Source of the DNA: Anarhynchus alexandrinus
Lineage: Eukaryota > Chordata > Aves > Charadriiformes > Charadriidae
Reading direction: 5' to 3'
DNA length: 64,000 nt
Assembly: GCA_008711295.1 (NCBI GenBank)
Contig: VUYV01000090.1
Location: 489,331 to 553,330 of the forward strand
The position numbers were made by a program, and so were the translations under genes. Under the pieces are notes generated by a model. The model made no database searches. It saw nothing but the letters and a program-made list of their open reading frames with translations, and had not been told where the DNA came from. Below are positions 23,001 to 34,946 of this stretch, piece by piece. Positions within the stretch are counted from its first letter, which is position 1. The number at the start of each line of letters is the position of its first letter.

Positions 23001-26000
23001 AGACTTTATTTTATTCTGAAAGAACCTTGAAGGCCCCGAAGAACATGTGCTGGATGTTTTTCATTCTGCTACTTTAAAAAAGTACTGGTAACGAAATGTC
23101 CTGTAGGGATGGCTTTAGAGAGGCAAGTAGTCAGTGTTGCAATACACTGACGGCAGTGCCTGTGGCGCTTTGAGCGTGTTATTACTACTGTGTTACGTTC
23201 TGGAAGATGGCAAGAGAAACAGAGTGGTTATGGGCTTTTTGATCAGTATTGTTGGAGGGTATTGGTTTTGATTTTTGCAATGTGGTCTTCTCTCAGGCTA
23301 TTCTGTGAAAGATAGTACCTTGGAGGAAGTGCTGGCATTACCCTAGAGAAAATGAACTAACAAAGCTGCAAACAGCTTCCTTGGAGTGTTATTTCTGGCA
23401 AACAATGTTCTTCCCTTGGATAGCTCTCATATTGCTGGAAGACCCAGCAGGCATTGAAGTGCTGAGGCATATTATGTTTTCAGGCACCTGTGAAGATAAA
23501 TTGGCTGTGAACTTTGTTTTTTGAGGTAAGTGCCCCCAGGTCAGGAGATGAAAAATTATTCCTCTGGTTTGTTAGATGTTTTCTGTGTAGATAAAACAGA
23601 TTTTAAAAACTGCTGAAATGTCTTCCAGTGAAAAACAATCCAGCATACAAAAATAATTTCCTGATTAACTCTCAGATTCTGTTTGTGTGTTGTGGTTTTT
23701 TGTTGGTTTGGTTTTTTTTTTTTATTTCCCAAACTTATGCAGTGTGCTCCAAGGCATTCCATTTTACTTTTAGTATTTCTGTGGAGGAAAAACTCCAGTC
23801 TTGCATGTGTGATTTCAGGAAGGTCTTATTTACTTCCAGCATTTTTGTGTCTCTGTTAAGCTGGGCTACTCAAAGGTCTGGATTCGCTGCTCTCTTTCTG
23901 CCCAAGCAGCACCAGACAGAATACTACATACACCTATCGCCTGCAGTCATGACTGCAGCTAGGCATATACCCCTCCCTCTTTTCTCTCTCATAAGTGATA
24001 ATTCTTTTCTCCCACCCTTTATCCTATCTTATCTCCTCAGATTATTAACACTGTGGGGCAACAATATTTCTTTGCTTTGTGTTTTTGCTGCACGTAGAAT
24101 AATGGGATGCTGATCTGTCTCATAGTTTCTGGGAAAAATTGAACCGCAATAAGCTATGTGTATTGCAAGGAAAGGATATGATTTCAGCCAGCAGGAAAAC
24201 TACCAGACAGGCATTATTTTGTCCATTCAAGGAATGGAAAGAAAAGACTTGTGTTGTTCAAAAGGCTTTATCTTTCTTTTATATTACTTTTTTTGCTATT
24301 ATGAGTTGTTGAAGTGCTGCCTAAAGCAGCTTCTAGATTTCTAATATAATGACCATGTTGTTAAAGGCCTTTTTCCAAGCCTCAGGCTATGTTCTCATTC
24401 TCTTATTCCCATTCATTTTTTTCTCCTCTCTCTGTTCCCTTCCCCAGTCTGAGTGGCACCGATGGAGCTACCAGGACATTCCTACCCCTGATAACCTAAC
24501 CAGTCCGATAAGCATCAGGGAGCTCATTAGACTGCTAGCTATCAAGTCCCCTTGTGCTGACTGTGTTTGCTGCTGTGGCATATACAGATTGTTTTATTTA
24601 AAAAATAACTCTGTTCTTTGAAAAATATTGTTGAATAACAGACATAGTCCTTCTGGGTTTCTCCTCCAAGGGTTTCGTTCATAAATCCTACTGTTATCAG
24701 GCAGAAAGGGCTGACAAGTGATAGCCTGGCATAGCTCCTGCACCTGCAGTCCTTTGAAAGCTGGAAAGAGGCCGCCGTTTCACTGTTTGATCCTCTTTGT
24801 CCCCCTGAATATGAGAGAGAAAATGTTGATGAGCTTTTTTGTCCTCACCATCTGACTAGTTGGAGAAGGTGGAACCGGCGGTGGGGTGGCCGCCTCTCTC
24901 CCTCCAGACTCCTTCATGCTGCCCTGGCTATGTGGCAGGGGGAGGACAGTAAGATAGAGGGAGAGCCGAACTGGCTCACAATCCTCTCCCTCACACGTGT
25001 GCTCACACCCTTTTTGCTATGACAGGTGGATATCCCTATTGGTAAGTTACATTTGCCATACCTATAAAGTATTCCCACAGCATTGCCAGCAGTGGGAGAC
25101 CTATTCACTGCTGAATGGGCGTTATCAATCCCATACCATATGCAGTCTTTTAAGCTTCAGCAGAAAATGAGCTATTTCAGAAGAAAAAATGAGTTCTTTC
25201 ACTGCTACTCAGGCAGGGGTAGATGAAAGCCATAGGAAAAGGATCACTGAAGTTGGCATCTAGTGACATTAGGTTCCTTTGAAAAGAGCCGAGGTGTGCA
25301 GTCTCACAGGTCTTTGAATTTAACAGGAAATCCTTGCTGGGGTGTCAGGTGTCGGCCACACACTTCAGTATCGTTGTTTATCATTTTCTCCACTTGTTCA
25401 ATCTGTGTACGTAGTTTCATGGGTTTTTTTATGTGAATGTTTGCATTTTCAACTTGAGATCACTGAAAAGGAGATGTAGTGAAGCAGTGATGGGTAGCGT
25501 TGCATACATTTTCTTCCTTTTCTGTGAGCAAAAATAGTAAACATGATATTTAAAAATATCCAGAGGTCTTGAATGTCACTTTTGCAAGAATCATTGAATG
25601 CTACAGATGAAGTCTTTGATCTCTGAGAGGCTCCTTCAACTAAGCTTTAATGAATGTGTTACCTAACTGTCCTTCAAGGAAGGCCGTGATTATTACTTTG
25701 TTGTGTAACATTTCACAGACTGGAATGATGAGATTCTTCACCAGAAATGTTTGTTCTGTTAGGCTTCTGGCTCTGATTTGTAATGAAGTAGCATCTTCTG
25801 CATTGCAGGAATAGAAGGTAGTTTGTTAAACGTTGTTTTGGGATGATCAGCGTATACAGGTGGGCTCCCTATAGGTGTGACTGATTTGCCTGAAGATCAG
25901 AAAATGTGGCAGCTTACTGGTCAGACTGGCTGAATCTCTGAGTCCCCAGTTTGCAGGATGTACTGACGTGCCAAAGCCATGGTTTTGGAAACACTCAAAC

Positions 26001-26597
26001 ATGAACTGTCCGATGACCTGTTTTCCCCGGTAGTCTTTGGGTGGAATGACATGGGTATCCGCAGGAAGCCTGTGGTGTTCACCCTTGGCAGAAGCACAGG
26101 AGACCTGTAAAGCTCTCCTAAAGCAAACATTGCATCCAGCCAGGCTCTCAGGGCTTCCAGATGAGGCAGCTCTGGAGCAATGCAGTGGTGCCACAGACAC
26201 TGGAGAAATCTGTGAAGTCCACAGTCCCTGTGGTTCCTGCTCCAAGCCTTGAGCACCACCTGAGTGAGCTAATGGGGACTAAGAAAACTTGCCCATCAGA
26301 GTCAAAATTCATCAAAACTGAGTGGTTCTCTAGAAACTTTCTGGTTTGGGGGAAAAATTTACAAATAAACATACCAAAGTATGTTTTATGAGGCAATTTC
26401 TGGTTAGCTCTACTCATAACCATAGGCCTTAATTCTTGACACTGCCTTTCTAGAGGTGGAAATCTCCATAGCTACTCTTCCCAGTCCATTAGCTTCACTT
26501 TTGGCTGATGCTCAGTATGCCTATGACAAAAAAGGTTTTCTCACATGCTTTACACTAAATTTAACAAGAGATTTTTTTTTTAAAAAAAGAAAAGTTT
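20026..26597. other. unique AT-rich non-coding sequence
   Basis: Long stretch without a recognised gene. It holds an 18-T run at 21513-21530, a T-run at 23712-23723 next to GT-rich sequence, and a small inverted repeat (GTCAGTG / CACTGAC) at 23130-23151. A few CpGs cluster in a GC-rich patch near 24770-24900. The 161-codon frame at 23628-24113 has no recognisable domain and is not called. Confidence 0.5.
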
Positions 26598-26655
26598 GCT
26601 GGGGTTTTGGGGGTTTGGGTTGGTTTTGGTTGTTGGTTTTTTTTTTAGTTTTCCA
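26598..26655. repeat. G/T-rich low-complexity tract
   Basis: The stretch consists of T-runs separated by GGGG, GGGGG, GGG and GG, in TTTGG-like steps. Several G-runs on one strand give some potential for a G-quadruplex, but only three runs reach three or more Gs, so the classical four-run rule is not met. Confidence 0.75.
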
Positions 26656-29600
26656 CTGATTATTTAGTATGTCATATCTAGTGCTTTCCAAAATGCTTTA
26701 AAAATTGGTTTTAAAGCATCTCCAACTTCAGGGCAAACCAGGGAATGCAAAAGCTGGGCTACTTATGAGATTTACACTTCAGTTTGCCGCCAGCCAGATG
26801 GATTGGTGACTTGCAGGTGAGAGAGATTAGAAGAGAAGCAATGAATCACAGGGGCAGCCCCTGTTAGAAATGCTTCCAAAAGCTCAAATGAATAGTTTTC
26901 TTAACAGCCATCTATTCAGGGCCTCAGCCTGCAGCACCCACTCTGCACAGCTTACTTCATCTTACTTGCTCATGAGGAACAAAGCACTTGGCTTAGCAGA
27001 TTTGTCAGCAGCGCTGCACTGCTCACAGCTAACCTCCATTTTCTTCCAAATAGGAAAAAATCCTAAAAGAGAGCAGCAAAATGTTCTCACACATCATATG
27101 GCAAATGATGGCCCAAAGTCAGGGTGTGATATTTACTCACCAGAAGGGAAACGCGTACACGTGCACGCCAGTGCACAGAGAAGAAAAAATTACTATATTA
27201 TTTGTCTTTCCTTAGTAATTAAAGACTAAAACGCTGATCCTGATTTGGCACCTCCTGCACCTCTGTGTAGCCCATCCCCTGTGATGATTTCAGCAGTCTC
27301 AGGAACCCACACTGGCGCTCGACTGAGGCTTTAATGCTGCAATCAATAGAAAAGCAAGATTTCATCCTAAAAATTGCATTTGGATTATAATATTAAAACC
27401 AGCTGTCTCTGTCACAGCCATGAGATCTTGGTGTGTGTTACCCGTCTGTGAAGTCTCAGAGAGTCTGCCTTCTTACGTCTTTGACTGCGTATGCGGTGCC
27501 GTTATGTATGTTACTGGGGAGACGGCATGGGACTGGCAGCCCAGCTTTGGTGCCACTGCAGGAGAGGAGCACAGAGCTCTTCTCCTTTGCCTCCCGCTGA
27601 GGGGTCTTCATGCAGGAATGCCTTGTGGTCAGAAGGCTCACTTTAAATGTCAGGGAGATGTCAGCAATATAATTTCCTTTTAAGAAAAAACCCTCACAGC
27701 ATGCTAACTTCCTATAGGAAATGCCAGGGAGAATTATAGAACTTTAAAAAAAAAAAAAAAACTGGAAAAAAAAAAGGGTGGCAGAGGATAAAAAAAAACA
27801 TTGAAAGTTTCACGAGGCTTCTGGTTACAGACCAGCCTCTCAAGAGGGTGAGAAAGTATGAGCTTGCAGGAACCGAATTGCCCCATAGGCAGCAGCTACT
27901 TGGGGGTTACTCTGCCCAGGTCTGGATCTCGTTGTTAGAAACCAATTAAGTGGAAGTGCATGCGAAGTCTTTACTTGTGTGATCCTGCTCACTCATTTCC
28001 TGGAGCCCACCCTGTTGCTCTGATTCCTGTTTTGATGATCTTGGACCACAATCCCATTTTACCCTATGGACAGATGCCTTTGTGACTTTTTTTAGTTCTT
28101 CATCTTTACCTGTCTTGATTGTGGCCTCTGTCACTTGCTTCTTCCTGACAGCCCGTGCAGCCCACAAAATATCGTCTTAACCCAATCAAAACTGAGAGAC
28201 TCTTTCCCTAGTTGTTTAATAATCAGGGTTTCTTGTGCCTTTCCCTGTCACAGCAACTACTAGTTACTGGTGATAAGGTAAAGGAGCAGATGGAGCACTG
28301 GGCTTTGATCAGCTATAGCAATGCCTTCATTCTTGCTTTGTGTCGCTTGTAACTGCTGTCATACTTGAAGTCAGATAGAAATAAAGAAATCATAGCTAAT
28401 AAACCCAAAATAGAGTTGTGTTATCTCACTAAAAATCCCTGAAATGATTAAAAAAAAAAGTTAGTCTATTGAAGCCGAAATTAACCTGGCATTAGTTCCA
28501 GTAGTGAATCTGAATAGAATTGGTGGAAGGTTGAGATTACAACATGTAACTGTCTATATTCATGACTTTTTCTTGATTTTGCACTTCACATACAAGATAC
28601 ATAGCTTTGTACTCCATTGCATACAATGAATATTTGTTGTAGTGGAAACACTGACTGTGAAAGTATCTGACAGTCTGTTTCTCTGCCATGTTGTTCTTCC
28701 TTTACAAAAAAGATGATAAACTCCTCGTACAAGGGTGTTCTGTGAGTTTTCTTGGCATACACCTTGTTTGGAATTCAGATTTTTATATTATTATCGTGGG
28801 ATCAAATCCTGCTGCCCTTATTCAATCAGAACTGCCACATATTTCAGCAAAAGCATTGCCTAAGTAGGGTGTGAAGATCAGGAAGGAAGATCTAGCACTT
28901 TGCCCGCACAATATTTAAGAAATGACAGACATCTGTGTCGTGTATTACTTTCTGTTCATAACATCTGCGGAGAGGATTTTAAAAAATATTGGCATTGCCC
29001 TGGGTATCTAGGAGCAGGGCTGGAAATATGTGCTGTGTCAGGGGGTCTAGACTCTTACTTCACTGACAGCCATGTAACAGACACGTACCTTACGATGACC
29101 CTGTAGGCAACAGAAGCCACAAAACCCTTTCCAATATTGTATCATAAACTTAAGACCTTCCATAGAGAAAACAAAACCCACAAAATCAATAATGGGCCAT
29201 AGGAATAGCGTAGGCAAGGTCCAGAGCTATCGCCAGTGCCTTAGGTGTTGGCAACAACAGCTGAAATTTTGCTCCAAGCTTGTCAGTGTTATTGCTTCTG
29301 TGGTGGACGTGGTTAGGACACTCGAAATGCTTCTCCAGTCCACACCCTGAAAGGTTTTATGGTGCAAGATTAAATACTAACTCACCTTCATAATTTTACA
29401 AAATTCTTGAAGGACAACTCTGTATCTTCATGCCCGGTTTGCAGACCTTCAGCCACTTCTAACCCATTGTGGTTTTGCTAAATTTCAAGGCGGTATCCAG
29501 GTTACTGGCAAAACTGGAAGTGTCAGTGATCTCTAAGTCTGTTGTTTTCTTGTAAATATGTAAGAATTTTATGATTGTGATTAGTCAGTAAAACTGCCTT

Positions 29601-32284
29601 ACAGATATGAGATGTTTACAAATACGTTTGGAATGGGAACTTTAGCATGTTGGAGGACAGCTTAAGGTTACTGTTAAAGTTTTATTCATTTATTTCTTGC
29701 AGTGTGCTCAGGTTAGCCCACTTTGCTCACAGTAGGGTATCTGAGGCACTTGTTCAATTGCTGTAGGGAATCAGAATTCTGAAATAACATTTTTTTTTAA
29801 ATGAACTGATAAGAACATTAATCAGCTTTGCCATTTCCTCTTTTTTGGTGTTATTTTTTTTTCAGTTTAGGTTTCTACTTTTAGAAGGAGTTAGAGTGAG
29901 CAAACTAGCTGGACAGCTGAAACATTTCAGTTTAGCACCAACAGAACTGTTCTAGTCAAATTGCCTAAGCAATCCAAATCCCTTGCTGCTTTACTGAGGA
30001 GCAGCATAGCTCTTGGAGAAGCACAGAAAAAGTACTCTCTGGTCTAGAAAATAGACAAAAGCTGATCCTGCGCAAAAGAGAAGCAGAGACTCCAATAACT
30101 CACTTTCCAAGTGAAAAATGTAAGTGAGAAAACTCACTTTTTCTGGCATTGCCAAAGAAGGATCTGGTCTTTAAAGCATATCTGACAGTGATAATGCAGC
30201 ATGAAACTGCTTCAGTTTCGAAACCTTTCCCCATCTAATGTGTGTACAGATTGCTTATGAGGCACTCCTGTGAAATGCATTTGTTTGAACAGCAGGCTAG
30301 ACTGCAGCGCTTTAAAGGGTGCAGATACATGAATCCTTAATAAGCAGTACACCCTACACTCTCCATTTCAGCAATGGTGTTATAAAAAGCTAGTAGTGAA
30401 GATCGTCTTGGAGCTTTCTGGTGACTAAAGATCTCATGCACGCCCAGCACTGCTGGGACAGTTCAGTCCTTGCTTGACAGTACGGGTTTTCCAGACACAG
30501 TGCCATTCTGTTTGCACACGCTGTCTTCATTCAGAAATCTTTTTACAGACTTCTCTTTCTGAATTTTGCCAGTGGCGATAGAACAGGGGCTTCTCATGAA
30601 ACACAGAATGGTGTCTGATGAAGACTTCTTTATTTTTGCAGGCCAATGAGTCTTCCACTTTCAAAAATACGAAAGCTTTAAGGATACATCAAAATAAAAA
30701 GAAAAAAATAGGAGAGGAAGGATCTGCCTTTTGTTATTGCATTGCTAGTCAGAGTCTAATGATTTACACCAAGGAGCTTGTATCTTCATTAGCTTCCTTT
30801 AACGAAAAACTACAGGAAGCAAAATTAACAACATTAGGCAAAAGGTCATTGTCAAATTAGACTGAAATCTAACCATGAATAGTGGCCACAGGTTCACACC
30901 AATTAGTAATGGCTTGGTTTCTTTTCCATTAGTAAAATGCTCTGTAGATGGCTTGCTCCTCTGAAATGCTGTTGGGAAGAACAGCAAATGGGCTGTGATG
31001 TCTCCTAACAGGGGCCAGGTGTGTGATGACAGGTAGGATAACCTGAGCATCTGTATGACTCCAGATGCAAATCTGTAGTGGGGTTATTTCATTACAAGCA
31101 AACTAGGAACAAGTGAACATGTTGTTTGATGTTCTGCTATATTAAGCTTTTTTTCTAAGACTGAAAAATATAAGTTCTTATGCCTCTCCTGCTGTTACGC
31201 CTCGTACCCATCTATTAACCTGGCCCAGGTCCAAGTTGGTGTTTATTAAATCATAACCGCAACAATGCTTCTCTCCTGTAAGCATGCAGAAAATTAAAAT
31301 AAGAATAGATTTTCTTTTCAGTAGTGTAAGCTGCAGCTAAAGGAGGACTGATATGGTACAGCGAGGAGCACAGCAGTAAATTATTCCTCTCTGATGTTGA
31401 GCTGTCCAAATAATCATCCTCTTGGATAAGCAAAGTTGAAAGGAAACTGTGGCGCAGTCACAGTCCATCACCGCAACTCAAGTGCTGAGCTGTCAGCTGC
31501 AGTGTGGGGCTGGGAAAATGAGAACAAACTCTTCTTCTGACCGCTGTAATAGCTATTCATATATTAATGTTATGTGCACAGATGCAGTGTTTGAAGGGGG
31601 CTGGTATCTGCCCATTCGCTGGTATTTCAGCATAGATGCTGGCACTTTTTGTGGAGGGAGAAGAGGGTAGGAGAGCAGAAGGTTGGACCTCTGAATTTTC
31701 CACAGGTACTTCAGAATGCTTAACCTGAGTACTGCGTGTACCTGTGTATACTTGAACTAGGGCTTGTGTATTTGGCACCCTATCTGGGCTCTCTAGTTCA
31801 TATAGCTGTGCTAGTAATAGGCACTGCCTCTCTAGAAAACTTGCTTCGCTTACATCCTTTGACCATCATGGCTGCAGCAAAACTACCACTATTACTTTGA
31901 TCCATGAAAACAATCTCTCACCCACACACACGTATGGTTCATTTTTACAGATCATATTTGTAAAATCGTTTTCTTGGGTGTTTTCTGATGCTTACAACCA
32001 TTGCCAGTATTATGAGTATAAGTATTAGCAAATTATAATAATGAGAAATGGTGATGAAATCCCTAAGCCAAATTAAAATAGAAGACAAGTTGGTCACTGT
32101 TCAGTATTCGTGTAAAAACAGATCTTGAAAATGTAAAAGGATTTTTTGTTTTGTACTTTGGAAACACTGAAGGGTACAACAAAAATCAGGTCCTTACTGT
32201 ACCAATCAATAAGAAACAATTTGCAGAGCTGGCCGTCTGTGTGGAGGAAAGAAAGGAAAAGTGAAAGAAAAAAAACATTCCTCC
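26656..32284. other. unique non-coding sequence
   Basis: Nothing coding recognised. A-runs of 16 (27746-27761) and 10 (27766-27775) lie close together. They are not preceded by a recognisable transcript copy, so a processed pseudogene is not supported. Confidence 0.5.
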
Positions 32285-32425
32285 CCTCAATTTTTGCTGA
32301 AGAACAGAGACACAGAGCGATTAATTGGCTTGCCCAGTGTCATGCAGGGTTTGTGTGACTGATCAAAGAACAGAAATCAGGTCTCCAGAGTCCTGCTCCT
32401 CGGCCTCAACCACAAGATAATCCTT
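32285..32425 (+). repeat. MIR-type SINE relic
   Basis: The run AGACACAGAGCGATTAATTG then GCTTGCCCAGTGTCATGCAG, followed by AGAAATCAGGTCTCCAGAGT and CCTGCTCCTC, follows the order of the MIR 3' half: GAGGCACAGAGAGGTTAAGT, GACTTGCCCAAGGTCACACAG, GGATTAGAACCCAGGTCTCC, then a TGACTCC ... TGCTCT end. This is the best preserved of the MIR-like relics in the window. Confidence 0.65.
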
Positions 32426-32818
32426 CATTTTAAATGCCTGCCAATCACCTCTCCTGGTTATAATGCTGGCTGAAGTGTTATCGCTGCAGTATGAAAATGC
32501 AACTACTCAGTGTTCATCAAAGCCGGATGAACAAATGAAAACTCCCATTCCCCTGCCCTCAGGACTTTAGGTATCGTCCCTCTTAATATTTATAACAAAA
32601 TTAAATGGGGTGAATACTGTGAAACTAGATAATCCAATAAATCCTCCTTGCAAAAGTGGACAATCTGAATAAAACAAATTTCCCATGGCCAAGGGGGTAA
32701 CCTACATTTATCTTACTCCTTCAAATGTAATTTCATATTCAACAGTGACTGTGGATTTCTGTTGATTCAGTTTTTGATAAGCACAAAATAAAGCAGTGCA
32801 GGTTTGCTCCCTCTGCTG

Positions 32819-33361
32819 CGGTACGGTTGTTCCCGATGTCAGAAGGACATGCTGTAAGGAAGGGCTCTCTGTGCTGCCATCTAGCATGTGCGTTTCTTTA
32901 TCGTACTCCGCGCCGTGGATTCACTATTGACATGCACATATCGTGGTCTGAACGACAGGATGAGGGAACAAAAACTGTCCATGAGAAGGTACGGGCTGCT
33001 CTCCCGTGTGCTGTGGCTGGGTCTTCTCATGCGATCTCCTCCCTGTAGGGCCCTGACAACCCGTTTTGGGGAGAAGCAGAGTAGTTCTGTGTGTTAGCAA
33101 CGTGTCCGTGGAGCTGAAAAGATGCATTGACAGTACGTTGGTAGGGCAGAATTACAATTAACAGGAGAACCGCAGCACGGCTTCCCAGGGCTCTGGCACG
33201 CTGCAGGGCCAAACCGGCGTCCTCCTCTCCGCCTGTCGGGACCAGAGGCACTTGCCAACTGCCCGTAGTGCGAGCCAGCCCCTGCCGGCTCCCCTGCGAG
33301 GAGAGCTGAGGGCTCTCTACCCACGGGGGAAACCTCGGCTAATGATTTCCTGGAAGTAACG
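32819..33361. other. CpG-enriched segment (possible weak CpG island)
   Basis: I counted 31 CpG dinucleotides by hand in this 543-base span, far more than in surrounding AT-rich DNA, where a few per 500 bases is usual. Density is highest from about 33170 to 33345. No open frame here resembles a known protein on either strand. It could be a remote promoter, an unmethylated regulatory element, or a young unrecognised insertion. The LTR at 34373 lies downstream. Confidence 0.5.
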
Positions 33362-34372
33362 TGTCTAATCATAGCCTGAACATCACTATTGTGCAACTCC
33401 TTTAAGGAGACAGAAGTGATTTAGGAAGTGAAATGTAGAAATGTTTCCATTACTGGTGTTGGAGTTTTTACCTTTAAAAATGTAACCTAAGCCCTGAGGC
33501 TTCAAAAATCTGGCCTTAAACCCCAAATCCTCAAAAGTCTTTAGACAGCCAATTCCCAGTGGCATAAATTGCTTTTGAAAATGTATTTTACCCATCTAGG
33601 ACACACAAGTATTTTCTAAAAGGACTTGTAAAAGGAAGCATTGCTGCTGTTAAAAATGGAGCTTCTGCAGGTCTGAATTTCAATGTAATTATCTTTCTAG
33701 ATGGGAAAAAAAAATGTTTAAAAAAAAAAGCCACAATGTTTTGCCTTATTTATTTACTTATGGCACTTATTGAAAAGCGAGTCTCAGTTTAGGCCTACAG
33801 TATTTATCTGATTACACACATAATAGTTGTAGGATGCTGTCCCCAAATTATAGGCTTTGGTCTGACCACCCAAGCATAATTATGATACATTTGGCTAGCT
33901 TACCTGGAAATATTTTATTTGAATTCTGGACTCCTTTCAGACAGCTGCATGCTTTTCCTCCTCTGGGTACCATTCACTAATAGGTATCTTTGAACTGCAA
34001 ATTAAAATTTTGCTTTCTGTGACCAAAGTTAATTTTGGAACTGTTTTCTTCTTTTTCACAAATCTCCTCCTCTGAGAGATAAATTGCATTTTATGTTAAA
34101 AAGAGGAAACAGGAATCAATTTACAGCAGCTTGGTGACTATGCAAGTGCGATGTGTTGTGAGAGCCGGCAGCACTGCAGCTGCCTGGACTTCCCTTTCTA
34201 AAGCTGCTGCACAAAGCGAGTCACTAAAGAAAGGGGAATATGCGATCCGCAGGGCTCGCAGTCCAAATGATGCTTAGCCAGGATGTGCCGCCCTGCGTAG
34301 GCTTCTGTTCAGGAGTCGTGCATGGTACTGCTACCCAGCGGGGGTGTTCCCAGCAGCTCAGCCCTTCTGCCA
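33362..34372. other. unique sequence with a second small CpG-rich patch
   Basis: Mostly AT-rich and featureless. From 34149 to 34341 I counted 10 CpGs, ending just before the LTR insertion at 34373. No coding potential recognised. Confidence 0.45.
34368..34372. repeat. left target-site duplication of LTR copy 2 (TGCCA)
   Basis: TGCCA immediately precedes the TGTCATGG end of the LTR, and the same five bases follow the CGACA end at 34942-34946. It marks the integration site and fixes both LTR boundaries. Confidence 0.9.
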
Positions 34373-34941
34373 TGTCATGGTTTCAGCTGGGATGGAGTTA
34401 ACCTTCTTGCTGGCAGCTGGTATAGTGTTATGTTTTGGATTTGGGATGGGAATAGTGTGATAGTGCACTGGTGTTTTTCATTGCTGCTAAGCAAGCAAGG
34501 CCTTTTCTGCTCCTNTACTGCCTCACCAGTGAGTAGGCTGGGGGGGCACAAGAAGTTGGGAGGAGACACAGCCAGGACAGCTGAGCCCAACTGGCCAAAG
34601 AAATATTCCATGCCCTATGATGTCATGCTCAGCATATAAATCTGGGGGAAGAAGGAGGAAAGGGGGGATGTTTGGAGTTATGGCATTTGTCTTCCCAAGT
34701 AACCATTACACATGATGGAGCCCTGCTTTCCTGGAGAGGGCCTGCCGATGGGACGTGGTGAATTAATTCCTTGTTTTGCTTTGCTTGTGTGCGCAGCTTT
34801 TGCTTTACCTATTAAACTGTCTTCATCTCAACCCATGAATTTTCTCACTTTTACTCTTCTGATTCTCTCCCCCATCACAACTGGGGGGAGTGAGCGAGCG
34901 GCTACGTGGTCCTGGTTGCTGGCTGGGGTAAAACCACGACA
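34373..34941 (+). mobile_element. solo LTR of an endogenous retrovirus (copy 2)
   Basis: This is a 569-base LTR starting TGTCATGGTTT and ending AAACCACGACA, short inverted termini typical of retroviral LTRs. It is flanked by a perfect 5-base target-site duplication, TGCCA, at 34368-34372 and 34942-34946. TATAAA is at 34635-34640 and the polyadenylation signal ATTAAA at 34811-34816, giving a sensible U3-R order. An N sits at 34515. Compared with copy 1 it lacks short stretches, including part of the segment after CTTTCCTGGAGA. A 5-base duplication fits class III (ERVL-like) elements; class I usually makes 4 and class II 6. There is no gag, pol or env sequence around it, so it is a solo LTR. 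It may still carry promoter or enhancer activity. Confidence 0.93.
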
Positions 34942-34946
34942 TGCCA
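34942..34946. repeat. right target-site duplication of LTR copy 2 (TGCCA)
   Basis: Second copy of TGCCA, directly after the LTR's terminal CGACA. Together with 34368-34372 it shows that the solo LTR still occupies its original insertion site. Confidence 0.9.

Noticed and set aside
23628..24113. 161-codon plus-strand open frame
   Set aside because: It is rich in residues expected from translating AT- and T-rich DNA, with no family resemblance and no splice context.
27746..27775. Two close A-runs as the tail of a processed pseudogene
   Set aside because: No upstream sequence resembles a transcript and no flanking duplication was found.
10754..34941. The two LTRs as ends of one full-length provirus
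   Set aside because: They are about 23 kb apart, far too long for a provirus; the DNA between has no retroviral genes, and copy 2 has its own target duplication on both sides.
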